From Anarhynchus alexandrinus (taxonomy: Eukaryota; Chordata; Aves; Charadriiformes; Charadriidae): a stretch of DNA of 64,000 nt. Position 1 is the stretch's first letter. Each line of letters opens with the position of its first letter. The stretch lies in assembly GCA_008711295.1 (NCBI GenBank), contig VUYV01000082.1, positions 3,109,748 through 3,173,747 on the forward strand. The letters are read 5' to 3'. The notes under the pieces were generated by a model that saw nothing but the letters and a program-made list of their open reading frames with translations, ran no database searches and was not told the origin of the DNA. The translations under genes and the position numbers were made by a program. Shown one piece after another: positions 34,095 through 44,000 of this stretch.

Positions 34095-34883
34095 TCAGCG
34101 GCAGGAGCACTTGCAGGCGGCCACGACGGGGTAGGGGATCTGCCGCCAGGCGCAGTGCGGGGGTCCGGGGGTCTGGGGCGCCCAGCAGTGCCAGGCCAGC
34201 AGCTTGATGTGGGTGACCTGCGCGGGGCGGCAGGTCATGCCGGGGGGCCAGGAGCAGCCGGGGGGTCCGGTCTGGCAGGCGGTGTGGCGCACCCAGCGGG
34301 GCCAGAAGACGGGTCCCAGGTCGACCCAGGCGGAGGTGAGGCGGCAGGCGGCCCACTCCACCAGCCACTGCCGCAGGCGGCGGGCCAGGGTCCCCGGCAG
34401 CTCGGGGGGCAGCCCCAGGCCGGGGGGCAGCAGGGCGGGCAGCTCCAGCCCCTCCACCTCCCGCCACAGCTTGCGGCGGTACCTCCCGGCCCCCTCCGCC
34501 AGGTCCCGGCTCAGGGACTCCAGGTTCTCCTCGGCGATGCTGCCATTGCGGCCACGGGGCTCCTCGGTCGCCATCCAGAAGGGGTCGAAGGCTGAGCCCA
34601 GCAGCCGGCGCAGCCGCCCGGGGCGGAGGTGCCGGGGCTTGGGGGAGTATCGGTAGTCCTCAGGGGAGAGGGAGAGGCTGTAAGGTCGCACCGGGGCCGA
34701 GGGGCGGCCGCGCAGCAGGTGGGCAGCGGGGTCAGGGGTGCCGGATGGCGGCGGCGGTGGCTCCCGGGGTTCCTCCAGCGGCGGTGGCGGTGGCAGTGGT
34801 GGGCCCGGGGTGCCCGGTGGCGGTAGCAGGCAGAGGAGGAGGAGGAAGAGGAGGAGGAGGCAGCCACGGTGGGGTCCCACCAT
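34095..34883 (-). CDS. NOG4: Noggin-family secreted cystine-knot protein, noggin4-like
   Basis: Single-exon gene of 262 residues; noggin genes are intronless. Start ATG at 34883 in GCCATGG; stop at 34095. Residues 1-22 form a signal peptide with a poly-Leu core. Then come a Pro-rich segment (about 21-50), YSLSLSPEDYRYSPKPRHL (68-86) and LRRLLGSAFDPFWMA (91-105), which parallels noggin LLRSLLGGHYDPGFMA. An N-glycosylation site is NGS at 113. The C-terminal domain WVDLGPVFWPRWV...PPGMTCRP...WRQIPYPVVAACKCSC keeps all nine noggin cysteines (180, 203, 210, 218, 233, 244, 257, 259, 261), plus one extra Arg. The BMP-binding N-terminal clip of classical noggin is not recognisable, so I favour noggin4, which from memory was reported to act on Wnt rather than BMP signalling. 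Family certain; subtype less so. I know of no noggin gene at this place in human. Confidence 0.85.
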   Translation of the reverse strand: MVGPHRGCLLLLFLLLLCLLPPPGTPGPPLPPPPPLEEPREPPPPPSGTPDPAAHLLRGRPSAPVRPYSLSLSPEDYRYSPKPRHLRPGRLRRLLGSAFDPFWMATEEPRGRNGSIAEENLESLSRDLAEGAGRYRRKLWREVEGLELPALLPPGLGLPPELPGTLARRLRQWLVEWAACRLTSAWVDLGPVFWPRWVRHTACQTGPPGCSWPPGMTCRPAQVTHIKLLAWHCWAPQTPGPPHCAWRQIPYPVVAACKCSCR

Positions 34884-35060
34884 GGCGAAGTGGCGGCGTG
34901 GCGGGCTGTGCCGGGCTGCGGGCTCTCGCTTCGCCGCATCCCCCGGGTTATCGCTGCATCCCCAGGCACGGCCTTCCCCTTTCCCCTGGTTACAGCGGCT
35001 GATAGTGAGACGGCGGGGACACCCCGCTCCCAGGCGGGGAAGGGAGGATAAACCGTCCCT
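34884..35060 (-). promoter_or_regulatory. GC-rich upstream region of the noggin-like gene
   Basis: The coding region and its upstream side form one CpG-rich block, about 34110-35060. I see no clear TATA box. A minus-strand promoter here is inferred from the position of the start codon. The open frame extending to 35312 carries no noggin similarity before the Met at 34883. Confidence 0.35.
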
Positions 35061-37486
35061 CCTCAGGTCGAGGAGTGCCGCCGACGGGGCCATTGGGCTT
35101 TCGGTGGAGGGGAAGGGGCCAGCGCCTCCTTCCTCCCCCCCCAAATTCTGCCCCATTGTTGGAAGAGGCATCCAGGATCTTCCCGGCGAAGGGAAGGTGG
35201 TGTCCTTCAGGTCTTGCCGGGAAAGGACCACCAAGTTGCGCTTGGCCTCAGCGCACCTGGAAGTGCACAGGGGTGGACGTGGTGGCAGGGTGGTGGGGCG
35301 GGAGGGCCCCATGGGTCACTGTCACCTCCCAGCACGTCAGCTGTGCTGTCCTGGGTAGCGGTGAGGGAGCTGAACCTCTGGAGATGGCCTCCCTGGATGG
35401 CTTGTCCTCCCTCCCAACACTGCAGTGCCCTGGCAATGCTGGTGGAGGGCAGACCTGGGCTGGATGGACACCAAAACCTGCTTTGCCCTTCTTCCCTGGG
35501 TCAGACATTGTGGGAGAGACTCGATCTGCTCTATGCCGTGCTACTAACAGTTCATTAATAACAGCTAGTAACAGCAATCAATTGCTCGTGCTCCAGAAGG
35601 TTTAGACCCATATCCTGAGGATGGGGCAGGGTCCAGGCTCAGCGTGGTGGGATATTCATGTTCCCTGGAGGTGCTCGGCAACAGGTCCTGAACACCCAGC
35701 GTCAAGGGGCGCCCGCAGGGCCCACCGGGGTCTGTGGGACCCTGTCCCCCTCCACCCTCCCACTGGAGAGCAGCAGGCTTTTTCTCGGCTGCCCTCTCCT
35801 CGCTGGAGCAGGGAGCATCTGCGGGAAGGCTGGGCAGAGAGGAGTTAACTCCAAACCCAACCTCAGAGAGAGGGAAAAAAAAAACCCACAGAGATCAATG
35901 GATCAGCAGCTAGAGCAGAGGGAGGGAAAAGGGGGAGACAGAGAGAGAGGAGAGGAGCTCCAGGAGAGAAGCGAGTGTGGGAGACAGAAGAAGAGAGAGC
36001 AGAGCTGGCAGCGGGTGGCAGCGGAGCACCAGGCAGGGGTGACGGCGCTGCCCCGGACAAACTCTTCGGTAGCCTGTGTCCTCCTCGCTGCTGCTGCCCA
36101 GGCTGGATCGGAGGTCTCCACTGAGCAAGCAGTGAAGCTGCAGGCCCTTCCTCACAGAGGTGAGTGCCGGCTTCCCAAGCAAGGGGTGGCCTCAGGCTCC
36201 CTGAGCAGGGACACAACAGTGCCCAGAGATACCACTCTACCTATGTGTGAGTGTGTGCCCAGAGGGCAACCAGGGTCCTCTGCTTCAGCGAGGAGATCCC
36301 ATGGGGCCAGGATGGAGAAGCCAGATAGTTACGAGTAGGAGAGAGGGGACTGCAGAGGCAAAGAGGCAGGAACAACCCTTCAGTGCAATACAGAGACTGC
36401 TGGGAAGGAGAAGTGGCATGAGCTGAAGGATGGAGGAGCGTGGGGCGAAGGAGCTTGCATGACCCAAAAAAGAGTTAATTGCATGTCAACAGTTGCTAGA
36501 TAACAGTGTCTTTCCGTCTTGGTTGCTGCTCAGTGAAGGACAATTTGTTCTAATGATAGCACAACACAGGGAAGGCTCATTAGGAGATAGGCTGTTGGTG
36601 CTCCCCGCCTGAGTGCAGTGTTACTCAGGGCTGGAGGAAGTTTTGCTGCAAATCACAGTACCTTGAGCTGTGCTAATAATTACACTCCATCACAATGATC
36701 ATCGTGTTGTGTTTCAGGCAGCTCTGAGGTCTCCCCCCATCCTCTTCTAGCCACCACCGTCCAGGCCGTGACCACCTCTCAGCATCAGGAAGAGCTGCCC
36801 CGAGTCACCTCTCCTCTGTGGAGCATAACTACTGTAAAGGGAGCAAAGGGCAGCCAGCTCCGGGGAGGAGGTAGTCCCAGCTTAAGGAGCTCCCTTGGGG
36901 TGGGAGTGTGGTGGGGTGCTGCTGCTGTGGGGTGTCACCCAGGCATCAAGTCCCTGCTGCCGGAGGTGTCACAGCCCCAGGGTGAGGGTGGCAGGATCAG
37001 CCACAGTCCACGGGAGCCCCCTTCCCCACAGCCTCGCAGCCGAGCCCTGTTGAACACCAGCCAGGATTTAGGCTTGCCAAAGCAAGCAATCCCAAGAGGT
37101 TTAGCAGCTTTGGGATTGTAGGAGGAATGTAGGGGAGGCCAGGCGGCAGGGCAGGGGGGTCCTTCAGGGGGCTGGGAGCACAGGAGGTGCCGTGGTGAGG
37201 ACGTGAATGCGGGCAGGAGAAAGGGGCTTCGTCTCTACTCGAGCCAGGCAGATGTGAGCTGACTGATCCCAATGGCATTCTTGCCAGCAACATCATGAGG
37301 ATCTTGATGTCGTCATTTAACCAGCCGGTCGGGATTGGCATCTCTGGGAGAAACGAGGGCGTCAGACAAAGGCTGGGATCAGGCACCTTAGGGCCAGAGC
37401 TCTGGTAGCCACTGCAGTCAAGACTGAGCAGCACCCGCTTGCCTACAGTCATGCACAGGTGTTGTGTCTCCCTTTGTCCCCACACA
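35061..37486. other. Noggin-like to GALR3 interval with a candidate GALR3 5' UTR exon
   Basis: No coding exon is supported. A purine-rich segment (35870-36010, GAGAGA-type) leads into sequence ending CTCACAGAG|GTGAGTGCC at 36159/36160, a near-consensus plus-strand donor. A CACACAG acceptor at about 37487 lies 23 nt before the GALR3 ATG. The two could form a spliced noncoding first exon; this is speculative. Confidence 0.35.
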
Positions 37487-37509
37487 GGTTCCTGCAGTTG
37501 GATCGGGAG

Positions 37510-39361
37510 ATGCCAGGAGGCTGGAATGCCTCCTCTGACAGCCCAGAGCTGCGAGCCGCAGGGATTATCGTGCCCATCATCTTCTCCCTCATCTTCCTCC
37601 TGGGCACTGTGGGGAACGGGCTGGTGCTGGCCGTGCTGCTGCGGAACAGACAAATCAAGTACAATACCACCAATCTCTTCATCCTTAACCTGGCCATGGC
37701 CGACCTGTGCTTCATCATCTGCTGTGTCCCCTTCCAGGCCACCATTTATACCCTGGATGGGTGGCTGTTCGGGGCTTTTGCCTGCAAGGCTGTGCATTTC
37801 CTGATCTACCTCACCATGTACGCCAGCAGCTTCACCTTGGCCGCCGTCTCCGTTGACAGGCAAGTGTCCCCGCCCCTTTGAGTCCCTCAGCTCAGGGACA
37901 ACGTGTTTGCTACCCTTGAGCTAAGGGGTGGGAGTAAGACCAGTCCTTACCCTGTTGAGAGTCATGTAAGAAGCAGGTAGGGTCTCCCCAGAGGCAGGGC
38001 CAGCAAAGTCAACCTCCCCATCTTGCTGTGCCCTCTCCCAGCATCAAGCCAAGCTCTCAGCCTGGTTACCCAGCCCTCACTCAGGAAGGAGGAGTGTAGG
38101 CATATGCTGAGGCTTGGTGTCCACCACGCAAAACCAAGAATGGCAAAGCCCCAGGGCAGCAACACACCAGAGAAGAAAGAGGGAGCCCTCTGGGTCCTGC
38201 TCCTGTCCTTTTCTTCCCTGGTTCAAGAGGCACTCTGCTTGCTCTTCCTGAGCTAGCACAGCAGAGTGGGTGATGGAGATCCCAGACCCACTGCTGGGAT
38301 GACCCTGATCTCTATGTGAATTCACTGTAACCCTCCCTCCCAAGAGGTGAGGAGAGGAAGGGATGGATGGCTGCATGGGCAGGGATCCACAGATGGCAGC
38401 TCCACAGGGCAGGAGAGATATCTCATCTCACCCACACAGTGTTTGGTTTCTCATTCTCCTTCCCCGTCCCACCAGGTACCTGGCCATTCGCTATCCGCTG
38501 AAGTCCCGGGATCTCCGCACCTCCCGGAACGCAGGAGTGGCCATTTTAGCAATCTGGTCGCTGTCGCTGTTCTTCGCAGGGCCTTACCTCAGTTACTACC
38601 AGATTGTCCATTACCACAGGGTGCCCATCTGTGTCCCCATCTGGGAAGACCAGCGCCGAAAGATTCTGGACATCCTCACATTTGTCTTTGGATACCTCCT
38701 GCCCGTGATTGTGGTGAGCCTGGCATACGCCAGGACCATCAAGTTCCTGTGGACCTCCATAGACCCCATAGAAAGGATCTCGGAGTCCCGGAAGGCCAAG
38801 TGTAAGGTCACCAAGATGATTGTGGCTGTGGCCATCCTGTTTTGCCTCTGCTGGCTGCCCCACCACCTGGTCATCCTGTGCTTCTGGTTTGGCCACTTCC
38901 CCTTCAACCGAGCCACTTACGCTTGCCGCCTGGCTTCCCACTGCCTTTCGTATGCCAACTCCTGCCTCAACCCCATCGTCTACGCCCTCATCTCCAAGCA
39001 TTTCCGCAAGCGTTTCAAGCAGGTCTTCACCTGCCTCTTCTTCCAGAACAAGACCAGGAAGAAGAAGAAGAGAGTTGGAAAGAAAGTCCACGTGGTCCAT
39101 GTGGGCAAAGGTTTCACCAACAGCACCAGAGGTTTCTATGGAGGCAACACTGAGGTGACCCAGGTCCCAGAGAACACCAGGAAGAGGCACCCTGAAGGTG
39201 CCAGTCATGATGCCAGAGTATGGACTCACCAGCTACAAGACGCTATGGTCTCTGTGCAGAAGGAGCTGCTGGAGGAGGAAAGTTTGGCAACAGCTGGCCA
39301 TCCCCTAGCCATGACACCTACAAGAGGAACTGAGGAGTTTCTGACTGTTCATTACAGATGA
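37510..39361 (+). CDS. GALR3: Galanin receptor 3 (class A GPCR)
   Basis: Plasma-membrane receptor for galanin/spexin-family neuropeptides, Gi-coupled in the family. Two exons: 37510-37859 and 38476-39361 (TGA), 411 residues (human about 368). The start is MPGGWNASS, with an N-glycosylation site at Asn5; an upstream in-frame Met at 37459 is less likely. TM1-TM3 are in exon 1 ([51 protein letters not shown]). Exon 2 starts at YLAIRYPL, so the intron splits the DRY motif, as in GALR2/GALR3. TM7 has [15 protein letters not shown]. Cys residues in CKAVHF and VPICVPIW can form the usual disulfide. The intron has a GC donor (GACAG|GCAAGT) and AG acceptor. Position between GCAT and ANKRD54 supports GALR3; the basic tail ([13 protein letters not shown]) is unlike human GALR3 and somewhat GALR2-like. 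Confidence 0.93.
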
Positions 39362-41070
39362 GCAAAGTGAAGAAGCCTGTTTTCTAGCCTGTGAGTAACC
39401 ACTCCATTCCCAAACGGGCAGAATAATGTGGGACAGAGGGGAATGGACACAGCAGAGCCACCGAAACCTCCTGTGGCAATGGTTAACCCATTTTCCCCAC
39501 TCACCTTCACTCCCTGGCTCACAGCATTCATCTAGGAATGGCACAATCCACCCACAGAAATGCAGCATGGAGGGACATGTTAATGTGATGCCAAGTGACC
39601 CGGGTGGCATTCCTGCAACAGGTTGTAAGTCCTTCATTTCCTAATTTTGTGCAGCAACTTGAAAGTCTAAGAGGGAGGCAACCAAAATGAAAACATCCTG
39701 GTAGGAAATGAAAGCTCTTAAGAGCACATCAGAGCATGGGTGCGAAGGGTGGAGAGAGTGCACGGGGACCTGAGTGTCAATAGGGTAGCTGGCAGCCTCT
39801 CTCCCTGGCAGGGCTGAGGTGCTGTGCCCAACCCCAAGCAGTAAAACACTGTCCCCTGCCCCCATGTCCTTTTCCCATGGTCCAGGGGCAGCCCTAGTCC
39901 ACCTCCATCCCTTTCTCTACCCCCCGCATCCAGATCAGAGGGCCTTTGCCACTGTCTCATGTGCAAGGAGGTCAGCCGTCTGTGCCAACAGCTCAATGAT
40001 GCAAACTCTGCGGCAGTCACTAGTCATACTCAAATGATTTGCACCACAGCGAGTGAAGAAAGGAAAGGCTTGTGTGCCAACACCTTTGCGTGCCTCCCCT
40101 CAGCACCTATGGCATCTCTGAAGTTCAAGGAGGAAAGGACCGTCTGTCCAGACTCTTCCCTCCACCCTGCCCCACCAGAAGTACTCTCTGGAGGATGTTT
40201 CCTAGAGCTGTGTCTCACCTGGCTTGAGTTCTTGCAAGCAGATCCTGCAGGACACTGTCCCACTTCCTAACGTTGCTTGCAGTTCAGAAATATTTCCTGA
40301 TAGCCATCCCCAGTTTTTCCTAAAAAACCTGGTGACTCCTCCTTCCACCAAGTTGTTCCACCTGATTCATCCCTCTGCTTACTTTCTGTTTGCCTTTTGC
40401 AAATTCCTGAGGGACTGCTGCCTCCTCTTTGATCTTTCCTTGCTAGGTGGAGTTTCATCCCTTCCTTCTGGGGCTGAAGGCCCCGTTGCTGTCTGAGCAG
40501 TGATGTTATTCATTGATATCAGCCCCATGTGTTTGGTTTACTGACTTGGCCAGGCAGTTTTTTCCATGTGACGGTGATCGTGAGTGAACTGATGGCTATG
40601 ACCAAAGCAGAAAGTAGCTAAGCTGCAAAATGAGCTGCGGAGCCAGGCAACAGTTGTGGTGAGGTGGAGAAAGAAACAGACCCATGTGCATTTAGTTCAG
40701 TCCTGTCACCTCAGTGGCCCTCCTGATGGAGAGGGTTTCTAGGAGAGTGGGAGGCCAACATCGCTCAGTGGGTTGGGACATCTTCCAAGATGGCCACCGT
40801 TGTGGGATTGCTGTGGAATCCATGTCTGCTTGGGAGCAAAACTTTCCCCTGCTCTGTCCCCTGCTGCCCTGAGCAGCTGTGGAGGGGCCTTTGGCTGCGG
40901 TGGCAGCTCAGTAGCACCTCACAGCAGGGCCAACCATCCTCCCGGGCCTGACCATGGGAAGGATGGGAAGTGCTGTGGGGATGGCGTGGTGGGACAAAAA
41001 TCACATTCACCAGAAGGTGCTGGAATTTCTCGCCTGCTTGACCTGAATAAACTCCAGTTATTTCCTTCAC
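39362..41070 (+). other. GALR3: Probable GALR3 3' UTR
   Basis: Sequence after the GALR3 stop has no supported coding exon. The first canonical plus-strand AATAAA I find is at 41046-41051, about 1.7 kb downstream, followed by GT-rich CTGCCGTGTTTGCTGTGTGC. The extent is inferred. Confidence 0.4.
41046..41051 (+). terminator. GALR3: Candidate GALR3 polyadenylation signal
   Basis: AATAAA followed within about 30 nt by GTGTTTGCTGTGTG, a good downstream element. It is the first such hexamer seen after the GALR3 stop. Confidence 0.45.
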
Positions 41071-44000
41071 CTGCCGTGTTTGCTGTGTGCTGGATACAAT
41101 CTCTGCCTGGCATGGGGCTCGGCAGTTTGGGCTGGAGGTGGTGGAAGCTGTACAAGCCGTCTGACCACAGTCTGGTGCTCCCAAATCACCAGCAGGGCGT
41201 AATTTATTTTTCCTTGACTTTACAAACAGTGCAGAAGTGTACAGAAGAAGTAAAGCTGAGGGTTTTAAGATGGATCTCGCACTGCTGGTGTTCAAGAGAA
41301 AGTCATGGGAGAGAGAGACAGAAGCAGAGAAAGGGAAAAGGAGGGATGGTGAGAGGACAGGTGGAGGACAGGTGATAAATTTGTGGGGCTGGGTGGGAGC
41401 CATCCACAGGGGCAGAAAGCAGCAGTGAGAAGGCAGGGCAAAGTGAGGGGTTGGAAGCAGAGATCTGAAGGGAGGTTGAAGGGGGCATGAGGGAGGTGGG
41501 AAGCAATGTGCTGGCAGAGCACCCACGTTTTGGCAGGAGCCTTCTCACCTTCTCCCCTACCCAGCAGGGTCACGCTGCACCAGAGCTGGGGTGAGCATCA
41601 CTCAGCTGCTTTGGACCCTAGCGCCATGGCAGCTTTCTCCAGCATTTTTCCGCATTGTCAGGCTTCTGTAGAAGCCCAGAGAAACATCATCCAAGCAAGG
41701 TCTTTGATCAGTCTAGTGCACATGGGAGGGATTTACCACGGTGCCTGGCTGAGCTAGGCCTGGGCTCGTGGCTGACTTCACACAGCTTGGGTTTTGTAGT
41801 TTTGTAGTTGTGACATGAAGGGAGAGGGACTGAGCAGGGTACTCAGCTTCCCCAGTGTGCCAAGTCCCCATGCCACAAGTAATCACAGCCACCTGAGGCC
41901 ATCCTCTGTGGGGATGAGACAGCTTTGCCATGGCGACACAAACTCTGTGATGCCACCTGGCTTGTGAGTACAAGTAGGACAGATCCTGCTTTGTTTGCCA
42001 GCACCTGTGTAGACCCTGAGCATCAGTCCTGTGGCTTGGGAGCTTTTGGTGATGCTGCAGGACAAGCCCAGGAAGAAGCCCTAAGAAGGGGACAAAGACA
42101 AGTCACCTGAGAGACTGGGAGGGGGGAAAGGGACAGCTTTTACTGGCCAGGCAATCCCTGAGGAGGGGAAAGAGACCAGCCTGAGGAAGGACCTCCATGG
42201 TGAGAGGCAAGGGAGAAATCTCCATTAGCATCGCACTTTCTGGCCACATCCCAGGGGCTTCACTTTCCTCCAGGAGAGGCCAGGATCATCGGGCCCACAC
42301 CTTATCCCCACTGAGATGGTTTTCTGTTGGCAATGAAAGAGATGAGCTCGCTCATTCAGACCTGTTAAACTGAGCTCAAGCCCCACACAGTTCCTGAGCG
42401 ACCTCCTCTGTAATCCTGCAGCCAGGCCTGGGATGCCTCAGCCACAAATCATTAGGCCTGCCACTGTCCCAGCTCAATATTTACAGTAAACTTTACCTGA
42501 TTGCAACAGCCCTCTTTTTTCTTAATTAAATATGGCATTTAATTAGTGCTGTGTGTCTCCTGAGTGTGTAACATGAAGCAGATCTTCACCCATAATGCCC
42601 TAAGAGCAGATGAAACAGGGAAAGCTTGGCAGAAAGTGTTTATGGAAAGCAGTGACATTATGCGACACTCCAGACTTCTGCGATGAAACTGGGAAACAGT
42701 TACAGATTGTCATGGCAGCAGTAGGTTTAAGAGTGAACGTGCTTGCCCTCAACAAGGCGAGATGGTTCTCCTTCCATGGCAGTTCGCTTTCCCCTCCCCC
42801 ACTGCCCACAGCAGGCATGTGAATAGAGATATTCCTCATGGCGAAGCCCTACAGGCTGACTTTCCAGGCAGAGACGCGAGGACTGGTGTGCCACAGCAGA
42901 CTCTGTAAGCTGGAAATCTGCAGAGACCACACTGCTCATTTTCTAGTTAATTAGAACAGCGAGGGAACTAACATGGGCGAGCCCCAGCTGGCAGAGAGGA
43001 GCCATTTACTGCCAGCCCCCTGATCGTCAGGAGCTGATTGCCAACATGAGTGTGCAGCAAACGTGAAGTTATTAGAGGCTATGCAGCCCCATCAGTGGAG
43101 TCCTGAGCCTCACTGGGGCTGCAGAAGCTGCCGGTGTCCTCACTTGTCCCCATGCATGGTGGGACCTTGGCAAGGCAGCTGGAGGCTGCGTCCAAAGCAA
43201 AGGGGTTTTGGCCCCATCCTTGCCCTTTGACACTCTCGGTGCTGTAGGTGTTGTACAGCGAGGATGGGTGACATCAGGCCGCAAGGGGCTTGCAGAGCTA
43301 TGGTGTGTGTGAGTAGACCCATGAGCTCCCCCCCCCTTATTTCTCTTCTCTTTCTATCCCCTGCTTCTGCTTGCGTAAACCTTCCCTTATTGCTTTGTCC
43401 TGCCTGCTCTTAAAATTCCCAGGGGACGTGGTATTTCTAACCCTTGCTGAAGCTGTTGCATGCCCTGCTAGAGCTCAGCTCTGTGGACACCCTTTTCCCT
43501 GTGCGGAGGCCAGCTGACGAGCTGTGCTGGGAGTGATTTTTCTTTTTCCATTCAAGTGTTTGATGTTGCTCTCTGCACCTTGAGCCTCCCTCACCTCTCG
43601 TCCCTGTTTCTGGTATCTCCGGCTCCCTTCCTCTGTAGTGGCTGCCGCTCCTCTGCAGCCGATGCCTTTCGGCAATGTGTCCAGCATGTTCTGCCTATCT
43701 TCCCTGGGGATGGCTAGTCCTGCAGCTGCCCTGTGCATGCGATGCCATGGCTGGTGGCCAGCTCACGTGGCCACAAACGGCCTCCAGGTAACACGAATAT
43801 CTGCTTTGTTTCTGGGGCTGCGGCCACACTTCACAGCCCAAAGCATCGGAGTGAGAAGGGACCAGCGGTCGGGAACAGTGGTGTGGCACAGCCAGATGGA
43901 CGCTGCCTGTTCTTGCCCGCTTGTGGCCAGGCTGTTGCTTGCCCATGATCCTGTTCCTCCTGGTCCCGGCTTGCAAAGGGAATGGGTCACGTTAGGACTG

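Noticed and set aside
34884..35312. Upstream extension of the noggin-like open frame
   Set aside because: The signal peptide begins at the Met at 34883 with a good Kozak context; the extra sequence has no noggin similarity.
40765..41526. 253-codon minus-strand open frame
   Set aside because: Pro/Ser/Leu-rich low-complexity sequence with no recognisable domain; overlaps the presumed GALR3 3' UTR.
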